A DNA stretch of 64,000 nt from Mycoplana rhizolycopersici (GTDB lineage Bacteria > Pseudomonadota > Alphaproteobacteria > Rhizobiales > Rhizobiaceae): positions 1 through 64,000 of the forward strand of contig NZ_JABXYK010000011.1 in assembly GCF_013378445.1 (NCBI RefSeq). The letters run 5' to 3'. A program made the position numbers and the translations under genes. The notes under the pieces were generated by a model, which searched no databases, was not told the origin of the DNA, and saw nothing but the letters and a program-made list of their open reading frames with translations. How positions within the stretch are numbered: the first letter of the stretch is position 1; every line of letters starts with the position of its first letter. Below, in pieces: positions 17,896-24,745 of the stretch.

Positions 17896-18980
17896 CCGAC
17901 AAACCCAACGCCGGCCGGCGTCCCGCAGCCTTTGCCATCCCCGACGATCCGCAAGGCGAACAGAAGGAACCGAAAGCCCGCAGGACGCCGCGCGCACCCT
18001 CGCACCATGACGAGGGCCTGATCCTGACGCCGGACACGGACGATCCGTTCGCGGCGACGACGATCGACCTGCCTGAGCTCGCCCCGCCGCAAGAGGCGCT
18101 TCCGCGGCGACGCCGGCTGACCCTCGGCAAGGTTGCCTCCGCCGCATTCGGCATCCTGTTCTCGCTTGCGGTCGGCCTGTGGATCGACAGCCTCATCCGT
18201 GACCTTTTCACCCGCAGCGACGGGCTTGGCTATCTCGCCGTGGGTGCTGCCACGGTCGGTGTCCTTGCCGTCCTTGCCCTCGTGGCGCGCGAGCTCTTCG
18301 GCCTGCGTCGGCTGGCGGCCGTGCAGGACATCAAGCAGGAAGCGATGGAGGCCGCAGCCCTGCCTGCCCCCGCGCCCGCCAGAAAGGTCGTCGCCCGACT
18401 CGTCCATCTCTTTGCCGGCCGGCCGCAGACGGCCCGCGGGCGAACCCGCCTGCTGGAAACCGAAGGGGAGATCATCGACGGACCGCATCTCCTCGATCTC
18501 GCCGAGCGCGAGATGCTGGCGCCGCTCGACCGCGAGGCCCGCGCCCTCATCCTCGCCGCATCCAAACGGGTCTCGATCGTCACCGCGGTCTCGCCGCGGG
18601 CGCTCGTGGATCTCGGCTACGTTCTGTTCGAAAGCAGCCGGCTGATCCGCGCCATGGCAGAGCTTTACGGTGGCAGGCCGGGCAGTCTCGGCATGCTGCG
18701 CCTGATGCGCGACGTCATCGCCCACCTCGCCGTCACCGGCTCGATCGCCGTCGGCGACAGCCTCGTCCAGCAGGTCCTTGGCCACGGCCTGGCATCGAAG
18801 CTCTCGGCACGGCTCGGCGAAGGCGTGATCAACGGGCTGATGACGGCCCGGATCGGCATTGCCGCCATGGACCTCTGCCGCCCCATGCCCTTCCGCGCAT
18901 TGAGGCGTCCGGGCATCGGCGATTTCCTTTCCGACCTCGCCCCCGCAGCGCTCGGCGGCAAGGGCAAGGAAACGGTGTAG
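17892..18980 (+). CDS. ycjF: YcjF-family (DUF697/TIGR01620) inner-membrane protein
   Basis: This 362-residue protein has an acidic, proline-rich N-terminal tail of about 75 residues. Two membrane segments follow near 80-100 and 117-137, then a soluble region and a C-terminal DUF697-like helical region with ATGSIAVGDSLVQQVLGHG and PMPFRALRRP. It is the usual partner of YcjX, and the 4-base overlap with that gene supports a joint function in the inner membrane. The biochemical role is unknown. Confidence 0.85.
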   Translation: MTDKPNAGRRPAAFAIPDDPQGEQKEPKARRTPRAPSHHDEGLILTPDTDDPFAATTIDLPELAPPQEALPRRRRLTLGKVASAAFGILFSLAVGLWIDSLIRDLFTRSDGLGYLAVGAATVGVLAVLALVARELFGLRRLAAVQDIKQEAMEAAALPAPAPARKVVARLVHLFAGRPQTARGRTRLLETEGEIIDGPHLLDLAEREMLAPLDREARALILAASKRVSIVTAVSPRALVDLGYVLFESSRLIRAMAELYGGRPGSLGMLRLMRDVIAHLAVTGSIAVGDSLVQQVLGHGLASKLSARLGEGVINGLMTARIGIAAMDLCRPMPFRALRRPGIGDFLSDLAPAALGGKGKETV

Positions 18981-19115
18981 CGCGCGGCACGGGCCGGTGG
19001 ACAACCGCTGCAAGCCGCCTCAAAACGATGCTGCCGAGCCCCACGCGAAACCGTTCATTAACCATTTTAGCGCAAGGCTGAACCCAACAATCGACCAGCC
19101 CGTCAAGGATCGTTC

Positions 19116-19664
19116 ATGTACTCGCGCACCTCTTTGATTGCCCGCGGCGCCGCAGCGGCTCTCCTCGCCGCCTCCACCGTCGCAACCCCGGTGCAGGCTG
19201 CCGAGCGCGACAAGGCGTTCTTCGATCAGGTGAGCGGAAACTGGCAGGGCCCGGGCGAAATCGTCGCCGGAAAGTACAAGGGCACGAAGTTCACCTGCAA
19301 TCTCAGCGGTGATTCCGAAGTGTCCGAGGGCACCGGCATCAAGCTCGACGGGCATTGCCGCGTCGGCGTCTTCAAGCAGCCGATGTCCGCGCTCATCACC
19401 CGTGCAGGCGGAACCTACAAGGGCAAGTTCCTCGACGGCGCGGCCGGCAAGGGGCTGGATATCCTGTCGGGTAACGTCTCCGGCGACAAGGTCGTCGTCG
19501 CGATCAACCGCCAGAAGCTGAACGGCGCCATGATCGCCCGCCTCCAGGACGACAACACGATGAACATCACGATCTCGGTCAAGGTCGAGGACAAGATGGT
19601 GCCGGTGATCGGCATGTCACTGAACCGCAAGGTCGATACGATGGCGGTCGGCTCGATCAAGTAG
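19116..19664 (+). CDS. Secreted protein of unknown function
   Basis: This 182-residue protein has a clear Sec signal peptide with cleavage predicted after VQA near residue 28. The mature part begins AERDKAFFDQVSGNWQGPGE. It then looks like a small beta-rich domain with several glycine turns and two cysteines (TCNLSG and GHCRVG) that may form a disulfide in the periplasm. The WQGPGEI opening resembles lipocalin-like small periplasmic folds, but I cannot name a family. Its stop overlaps the end of the convergent folK gene by 8 bases. Confidence 0.75.
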   Translation: MYSRTSLIARGAAAALLAASTVATPVQAAERDKAFFDQVSGNWQGPGEIVAGKYKGTKFTCNLSGDSEVSEGTGIKLDGHCRVGVFKQPMSALITRAGGTYKGKFLDGAAGKGLDILSGNVSGDKVVVAINRQKLNGAMIARLQDDNTMNITISVKVEDKMVPVIGMSLNRKVDTMAVGSIK

Positions 19665-20190
19665 GATCGGCCGCTTTTCGCCACCAGTTGCCATCGTCGC
19701 TTGCCCGCTCGATGCCCGTAACGTCGGCCTGCGCGAGCCATGACGAGACCGGGCTGCCCGCCACGACGAGATCCGGCGCGATATCGGCAAGCGGCATCAG
19801 CACGAAGCCGCGCTGCGTCATGCGCGGATGGGGAATTTCCAGCGTCTCGCCGGCAAGCGTCACGTCGTCGTAGGTCAGCACGTCGATATCGATCGTCCGC
19901 GGCCCCCAGCGCTCGATGCGCTCGCGCTTCATCTCCCGCTCCACCGAAAGGCAGGCGTCGAGCAACGCCTCGGGCGAAAGATCGGTCGAAATCAGCGCAC
20001 AGGCATTAAAGAACCAGTCCTGGTCGGTATTTCCCCATGGCGGCGTACGGTAGAGGCGCGAAACGGCGAGAACGCCGCAATCCCCCCGCCGGTCGAGACC
20101 GGCAAGTGCCTTGCGCATCGCCTCAACTGGATCTCCGATATTGCCGCCCAGCCCCAATGTCGCGCGATGGGGCCCTACCTCAGACGACAT
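19657..20190 (-). CDS. folK: 2-amino-4-hydroxy-6-hydroxymethyldihydropteridine diphosphokinase
   Basis: This 177-residue HPPK transfers pyrophosphate from ATP to 6-hydroxymethyl-dihydropterin in folate synthesis. The signature RWGPRTIDIDVLTYDD holds the catalytic Arg and the metal-binding Asp pair. The N-terminus has LGLGGNIGDPVEAMR and the substrate-loop TPPWGNTDQDWFFNACA. It is the last gene of the folP-folB-folK operon, and its start overlaps folB by 11 bases. Confidence 0.96.
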   Translation of the reverse strand: MSSEVGPHRATLGLGGNIGDPVEAMRKALAGLDRRGDCGVLAVSRLYRTPPWGNTDQDWFFNACALISTDLSPEALLDACLSVEREMKRERIERWGPRTIDIDVLTYDDVTLAGETLEIPHPRMTQRGFVLMPLADIAPDLVVAGSPVSSWLAQADVTGIERASDDGNWWRKAADPT

Positions 20191-20548
20191 GATCGACCGT
20201 CACCTGCACGTAGTCGAGCACACCGGCCACCGGCGCGTTCGGCTTGCGAACGGAAATCTTGGCCCGCCGGATCTGCGGAAAGCGCGCGCAGAGCGCGACC
20301 GCTATCTCCTGCGCCAGCGCCTCGATCAGGAAGCGGCGGCGTCCCGTCACGATCGCCTCGATCGCCTCGAAGGCCACGCCGTAGTCCACCGTCGATTCGA
20401 TCTGGTCGTCTGAAAGCGGTTGCGACGGCGAGACCTCCAGTTCGGCATCGACGAAGAAGCGCTGGCCGAGGAACTCCTCGGCGTCGTGCAGTCCGTGCCG
20501 GGCGAAGAACGCGCAGTTTTTGAGCGTAATGGTGTAGATCGTCGTCAT
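20180..20548 (-). CDS. folB: Dihydroneopterin aldolase
   Basis: This 122-residue protein converts 7,8-dihydroneopterin to 6-hydroxymethyl-dihydropterin and glycolaldehyde. It begins MTTIYTITLKNCAFFARHGL, where the first-strand Glu/His region of FolB is seen, and has the conserved DYGVAFEAIE and the active-site Lys in AKISVRKPNAP. I chose ATG 20548, which gives the usual length; an in-frame ATG at 20584 adds 12 basic residues. It lies 14 bases after folP and overlaps folK. Confidence 0.94.
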   Translation of the reverse strand: MTTIYTITLKNCAFFARHGLHDAEEFLGQRFFVDAELEVSPSQPLSDDQIESTVDYGVAFEAIEAIVTGRRRFLIEALAQEIAVALCARFPQIRRAKISVRKPNAPVAGVLDYVQVTVDHVV

Positions 20549-20562
20549 CTTGCGTTCTTTCT

Positions 20563-21441
20563 TCAGGCGCCCGTGCGCCCGCAAAGCCTAAGTCGTGCAT
20601 CCACCATAGCATCAGCCATCATGAGCACATCCCTGTTGATTGCGACATCGTGGACCCTGAAAATCGCCGCGCCCGCCATTCGCAGCAGCGCCGTCGTCGC
20701 CGCGGTGCCGGCGTCACGGTCGGCGGCATCGCGCCCGGTGACCGCACCGACGAACCGCTTGCGCGAGGTGCCGACGAGGATCGGCCGCGCAAATCGCGAC
20801 AGCTCTTCGAAGCGAACCATCAGCTCGATGTTCTCGTCGGTATCCTTGGCAAAGCCGAAACCGGGATCGAGCACGATCGCGCCGTCGGCAACGCCCGCCT
20901 CGCGGACGATCCGCAGGGATGTTTCCAGGAAGGAGAACTGGTCTTCGATGACGTCGGCCAGCTTTTGCCGGTCGCGCCCGGTATGCATGATGCAGAGTCC
21001 GGCGCCGGTCGCCGCCGCCACTTCGGCGATCGCTGGTTCCCGTTGCAGGCCGTGCACGTCGTTGACGATATGGGCGCCGGCGGCGATTGCCAGCCGCGCG
21101 GTCTCGGCGCGGTAGGTGTCGATGGAAATCACCGCCTGCCCCGCCCGCACAAGCGCTTCGATGACCGGGAGCACACGGTCCTGCTCCTCGCCGGCCGAAA
21201 CCGATGCCCCGCCGGGGCGGGTGGATTCGCCGCCGATATCGACGATGTGCGCCCCCTGCTCCAGACAGCGCAGCGCATATTCGACTGCCCTGTCGACCGT
21301 ATCGTGGCGTCCGCCATCGGAAAAAGAATCGGGCGTGACGTTCACGATTGCCATGATCAGGCCTTGAGGCCCTAGTAGCAGGCTACGTCCGTGTGCAAGG
21401 GACCACTGGAAAGGCTCGAAAGGCGCGAAGGCTGAGAACAT
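20563..21441 (-). CDS. folP: Dihydropteroate synthase
   Basis: This 292-residue TIM-barrel enzyme joins 6-hydroxymethyl-dihydropterin pyrophosphate to p-aminobenzoate and is the sulfonamide target. Signatures are IMAIVNVTPDSFSDGG, VDIGGESTRPGG, the pterin-binding DPGFGFAKDTDENI, and VGTSRKRFVG. I chose ATG 21441 because AAGGAG lies 6-7 bases before it, whereas the ATG at 21456 lies before that ribosome site. It is the first gene of the folate operon. Confidence 0.96.
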   Translation of the reverse strand: MFSAFAPFEPFQWSLAHGRSLLLGPQGLIMAIVNVTPDSFSDGGRHDTVDRAVEYALRCLEQGAHIVDIGGESTRPGGASVSAGEEQDRVLPVIEALVRAGQAVISIDTYRAETARLAIAAGAHIVNDVHGLQREPAIAEVAAATGAGLCIMHTGRDRQKLADVIEDQFSFLETSLRIVREAGVADGAIVLDPGFGFAKDTDENIELMVRFEELSRFARPILVGTSRKRFVGAVTGRDAADRDAGTAATTALLRMAGAAIFRVHDVAINRDVLMMADAMVDARLRLCGRTGA

Positions 21442-21641
21442 GGCAAGCTCCTTCAACAGGACGCGATCAGTCCGGAAAGCTGTTGCGCGCGCTGAGGCTA
21501 TGCCCCAAGCTCAGGTCGAGTTCAACTGCCATCGGCGGCGACCGTCCACAGCGACCGCGACAGCATTAAACCTTTGAACAATAAACCCGCCTAGAGTGGC
21601 GCCATCTCACAGACCGACCGACACGGCGCCCGAGGAAAAAC

Positions 21642-22259
21642 ATGCAGTCCATCGCCAAGAAGCTCCGCCCGCTCCTGGTTCTTGCCTCCTTGGCCGCCGT
21701 AGCAACGCCGTCCCATGGCGATACGATCACCAACAAGACCTTCTCCTATTTCTCGGTCGGCGGACGTACTGCAGCCGAGCTTGACGACGAACTCAGCAAG
21801 CGCGGCCCGAAGATGAAGAACACCGGTTCGCGCCATCCCGGCGCCACGCGCATCCGTTTTGGCGGTTCAGTCACCTACGTCAAGCGAGGCGGAAAATGCT
21901 ATGTCGGCGATACAAAGGTCACGCTGACGACCAATATCATCCTGCCACGCTGGAAACATCGCCGTTCCGCTTCCAAGTCGCTCGGCCTGATCTGGGATAC
22001 GCTTTCGTCCGACATCAAGCGCCACGAGGAGCGCCATGCGGAAATCGCCCGCAACCACGCCCGCGACCTCGAACGCTCCCTGAAGGCGCTGCGCCCCGAA
22101 AAGGACTGCGCCAGGCTGCAGGCCAGGGTGGATCGCATCACCGCCGCCGCGGTGGAGGCGCATGACAAGGATCAGGCCCGCTTCGACCGCGTCGAGGCCC
22201 ACAATTTCAACGAGCGCATGCTGCGGCTTCTGACCCATCGTCTTGAGCGGACGCAGTAG
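21642..22259 (+). CDS. DUF922 family secreted protein with HExxH motif
   Basis: This 205-residue exported protein has a Sec signal peptide cleaved near residue 26 (SHG-DTI). The DUF922 domain carries HEERH at residues 128-132, the zinc-metalloprotease type HExxH motif, inside SSDIKRHEERHAEIARNHA. Members of the family are predicted Zn-dependent proteases, but activity is mostly unproven. It also has two cysteines that could pair. GAGG lies upstream of the ATG. It is divergent from folP. Confidence 0.8.
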   Translation: MQSIAKKLRPLLVLASLAAVATPSHGDTITNKTFSYFSVGGRTAAELDDELSKRGPKMKNTGSRHPGATRIRFGGSVTYVKRGGKCYVGDTKVTLTTNIILPRWKHRRSASKSLGLIWDTLSSDIKRHEERHAEIARNHARDLERSLKALRPEKDCARLQARVDRITAAAVEAHDKDQARFDRVEAHNFNERMLRLLTHRLERTQ

Positions 22260-22379
22260 ACCTGCACCGCGCGTCCTGTGGTGAACGCTTTCGGCACGGA
22301 TCAGCCCACAAAATGAATGGTGAATTCTAGCGATAGCGTGAAGGGGCGAATCGGCATAATTTGGCAAATGACAAATGTT

Positions 22380-22532
22380 CGAAGACTTCAAGCAGTTTTC
22401 GAAAGGAAGTTTGCGGATTTTTTGCGGTTTCTCCTGGCGCGTCCTCTCTGTGATGCTGGCGTCACCTCCCACGCGAGCTAACGATGCGCCCTCCTCGCCT
22501 CGCTTGTCCTTGGACCGGCGAGGCACTTTTTT
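22380..22532 (+). ncRNA. Candidate trans-acting small RNA with anti-Shine-Dalgarno loop
   Basis: A plus-strand stretch without an open frame ends in a strong intrinsic terminator at 22497-22532, facing the convergent FAD gene. Upstream, GCTGGCGT at 22455-22462 pairs with ACGCGAGC at 22471-22478 (7 bp with one G-G mismatch). It presents the 8-base loop CACCTCCC, complementary to ribosome binding sites. A second pyrimidine block, CCCTCCTCGCC, follows. Rhizobial alpha-r14 type small RNAs show this layout. The 5' end is a guess and no clear promoter was found. It could instead be the 3' untranslated region of the DUF922 gene. Confidence 0.4.
22497..22532 (+). terminator. Rho-independent terminator on the plus strand
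   Basis: GCCTCGC pairs with GCGAGGC and an inner GTCC pairs with GGAC around a TT loop. Six T residues follow at 22527-22532. It ends either the candidate small RNA or the DUF922 transcript. Confidence 0.8.
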
Positions 22533-22543
22533 GGAACCTGTCC

Positions 22544-23224
22544 TCAACTCCGCCCGAGCCGCTCCCAAATTCGCTTCGATGTCGTCGTATATTCGATCGG
22601 AACACGCCCGCCGCCGGCCACGCGCTTGCGGATTTCCTGCGTTGCGAGAGCGGCTTCGTGAAATCCCGACAGGATGAGCTTGACCTTGCCGGGGTAGTCG
22701 CAGGCGTCACCGATCGCAAAGATGCCCGCACATGACGTTTCGTATGTCGCCGGATCGACGCTGAAACCGGCGCGACCACGCGCGAACGGCCAGTCCGCGA
22801 CAGGGCCGGGAACGAGTTGCGCCTCATCGGTGCGTCCACCGGCTGGCATCGAAAAAAGCCCGAGGCCCGCCGCAAGGATGACATAGCCGGCCCGGATGCA
22901 AGTGCCGTCATCCAGCCGCAGCTCCCACCGCCCATGGCCTACGGGGGCGACGTCCATGACCGTGCGGCCGAAGCGGAAACGGGGTTCAAAGGGTGCGGCC
23001 TGCGCCAGAAGCCGCTCGGTCAGTTCGTCGCCGTCGATTTGCGAAAAGCCCGGCACGTCGTAGATCGGCTTGTCCGGATAAAGCACGGCACACTGGCCAC
23101 CTGCCTTGTCCAGCCCATCCACCAGGTGGCAGCGCAGGCCGTATATGCCGAGCTGGAAGACGGCAAACAGCGCCGCAGGCCCAGCCCCGATGATCAGCAC
23201 GTCAGCGTTTTCGCCGCCCGTCAT
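22544..23224 (-). CDS. FAD-dependent oxidoreductase, ferredoxin-NADP reductase type-2 relative lacking the NAD(P) domain
   Basis: This 226-residue flavoprotein looks like the thioredoxin-reductase-like ferredoxin-NADP reductases. It has the FAD motif IIGAGPAALFAVF at the N-terminus, then GGQCAVLYPDKPIYDVPGF, and ends with AGIFAIGDACDYPGKVKLIL and the tail YTTTSKRIWERLG. Family members have about 340 residues, with an inserted NAD(P)H domain bearing GGGDSA. Here, about 110 residues are absent: the chain passes from AAGLGLFSMPAG almost directly to GPVADWPF and the second FAD segment. The frame is open and the flanks match, so it looks like a domain loss, not a frameshift. It follows a [2Fe-2S] ferredoxin gene by 57 bases. 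Its electron donor is unknown. Confidence 0.8.
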   Translation of the reverse strand: MTGGENADVLIIGAGPAALFAVFQLGIYGLRCHLVDGLDKAGGQCAVLYPDKPIYDVPGFSQIDGDELTERLLAQAAPFEPRFRFGRTVMDVAPVGHGRWELRLDDGTCIRAGYVILAAGLGLFSMPAGGRTDEAQLVPGPVADWPFARGRAGFSVDPATYETSCAGIFAIGDACDYPGKVKLILSGFHEAALATQEIRKRVAGGGRVPIEYTTTSKRIWERLGRS

Positions 23225-23281
23225 CGCCGCACCCGCCAGCCCTCACAGGCTCGCGCACACGGCAGGACGGCGCAATGCCGC

Positions 23282-23602
23282 TCAGCCCTGGCGCTCGGGC
23301 ACATGGACCACAAGGCCATCCAGCGCATCGGACATCTTGATCTGACAGCTGAGCCGTGACGTCGGGCGGACGTCATAGGCGAAGTCGAGCATGTCCTCCT
23401 CCATCGCTTCCGGAGGTCCCACGATCTCGGTCCATTTCTCGTCGACATAGACATGACAGGTCGCACAGGCACACGCCCCGCCGCATTCGGCCTCGATCCC
23501 CGGGATCGAATTGCGCACCGCATTTTCCATGACGGTTGAACCGTTGGCCACCTCCAGATCGTTGGCGGTTCCATCGAATGCGACGATTGTAAGCTTGGTC
23601 AT
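23282..23602 (-). CDS. [2Fe-2S] ferredoxin, adrenodoxin/putidaredoxin type
   Basis: This 106-residue ferredoxin ligates a [2Fe-2S] cluster through Cys40, Cys46, Cys49 and Cys86 ([11 protein letters not shown], then RLSCQI). The C-X5-C-X2-C spacing is that of the adrenodoxin/putidaredoxin and Rhodobacter ferredoxin VI group, which pass single electrons to cytochromes P450 or other oxygenases and in some cases to biosynthetic enzymes. The start at 23602 gives [11 protein letters not shown], the usual N-terminus. It is followed on the same strand by the FAD protein, its likely redox partner. Confidence 0.9.
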   Translation of the reverse strand: MTKLTIVAFDGTANDLEVANGSTVMENAVRNSIPGIEAECGGACACATCHVYVDEKWTEIVGPPEAMEEDMLDFAYDVRPTSRLSCQIKMSDALDGLVVHVPERQG

Positions 23603-23827
23603 CGTGAATTCCGGATCGATTGTTTCGTATCGCGTCGAATGCGGGCATGCTGCGCCTGCAACTCCCGAAGGAAGACGCTGTATTGCGTTGCCGGTTACTT
23701 CCAACAATTCCAAACGACAGTCAACATCGCCCGCCCGCCGGGGCCTGCGCCAGCACAACGGCGGCAGGCGCTGTTCATCCTGCGTCACAACGGTTCCCTG
23801 CCGGAGGACAGGATGCGGCGGCCTCGC

Positions 23828-24187
23828 CTATCGCAGACCCGCGATGAACGCCTTTGCGGAAGAGACGGCTTCCGCCAGGTCGCTCAGACCTCTCGAAGAG
23901 GCCGGCTCGTCTTCGAGCACTTGCGCGGCTGCGGCGACTGAATGCGCACCGATACCGCGCGCGGCCCCCAGCAGCCGGTGCGCCAGCGCGCCGCGGTTCG
24001 CCTCGTCGGCGGTGGCAAGCTCGGCCAGGACACCGTCGGCGACCTCCACGAACAGGATCAGCACCTCGCGTCGGATGTCGTCGTCCCCCATCGTCTGCCG
24101 TGCCAGATGGTCGAGATCGACCGCCGGCGCCGGCTTCGTTCCGGCGCATGCCGGAGCCGACTGCGAAAGCGTGCCTTCTGCTATCAT
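23828..24187 (-). CDS. Hpt (histidine phosphotransfer) domain protein
   Basis: This 119-residue protein is mostly one Hpt domain. His70 in ALAHRLLGAARGIGA matches the phospho-accepting H-x-L-x-G pattern. The first 25 residues are a flexible tail. I chose ATG 24187 because AGGAGA lies about 8 bases upstream; an in-frame ATG at 24292 adds 35 residues without Hpt character. Hpt proteins carry phosphate between hybrid kinases and response regulators. No kinase or regulator is adjacent, so the partner is unknown. Confidence 0.75.
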   Translation of the reverse strand: MIAEGTLSQSAPACAGTKPAPAVDLDHLARQTMGDDDIRREVLILFVEVADGVLAELATADEANRGALAHRLLGAARGIGAHSVAAAAQVLEDEPASSRGLSDLAEAVSSAKAFIAGLR

Positions 24188-24745
24188 GGCGATATCTCCT
24201 GACCAGTTTCTGCGCGTGGCCGCAAAGCCCTGAAGGTGCGACCAGGCGATTTCGTGCCCTTGGCAACCGCGCCGCCCGCTCGTGCCGGCCAATGCAGTCT
24301 GGATGCGAGAGATGTGCGCTCAGGTAAATCCGTCCCCGCCGGCGCGCGAAATTCGCCAACTATGGTTAACGGTTGCCGGAATGTGCGAATTTCGTGTCTT
24401 TCCGCTATGATACACCGGATTTTGCCATTAACTTTCTGTTAGGAACCATACCTGCCGTCATGCCCGTCAATTGTGCGAGACACGCTAATGTGTCACTACG
24501 ATACGATTAGGACATGTTCATCCCAGATCGGGGGGCAGTCCTGGTGGATAAACGAATTCCAAAGGTAACAGCCTTAAGAATTTCGGGTTATCAGACGCGT
24601 TTAGAGTAGGAAGTGGCGGGCACGCCGCAGACGGCATGATGCCTCTGCATCTGGCACCCGCCGCGATCGGAAGGACGGTTCGGTCACCTGACTTGGCGGC
24701 AGGAGACCCATATCGCTTCCGTACAATGTAACGAGGCGTATTCGC
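24188..24745. other. Long divergent intergenic region upstream of gpr
   Basis: About 558 bases separate the Hpt gene from gpr. The part near 24360-24460 is AT-rich compared with its surroundings and contains TTAAC-type motifs. I see no open frame with protein character. A long 5' leader for gpr is likely, and a small RNA is possible. Confidence 0.45.
24428..24442 (+). promoter_or_regulatory. Candidate CtrA binding site upstream of gpr
   Basis: TTAA at 24428-24431 and TTAG at 24439-24442 are 7 bases apart. This is one mismatch from the CtrA full site TTAA-N7-TTAA. CtrA control of a polar growth gene would make sense, but the match is short and could be chance. Confidence 0.35.

Noticed and set aside
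22544-23224. Pseudogene call for the short flavoprotein
   Set aside because: Both FAD segments and the C-terminus are intact and in frame, and the gene is in an operon with a ferredoxin. Domain loss fits better than decay.
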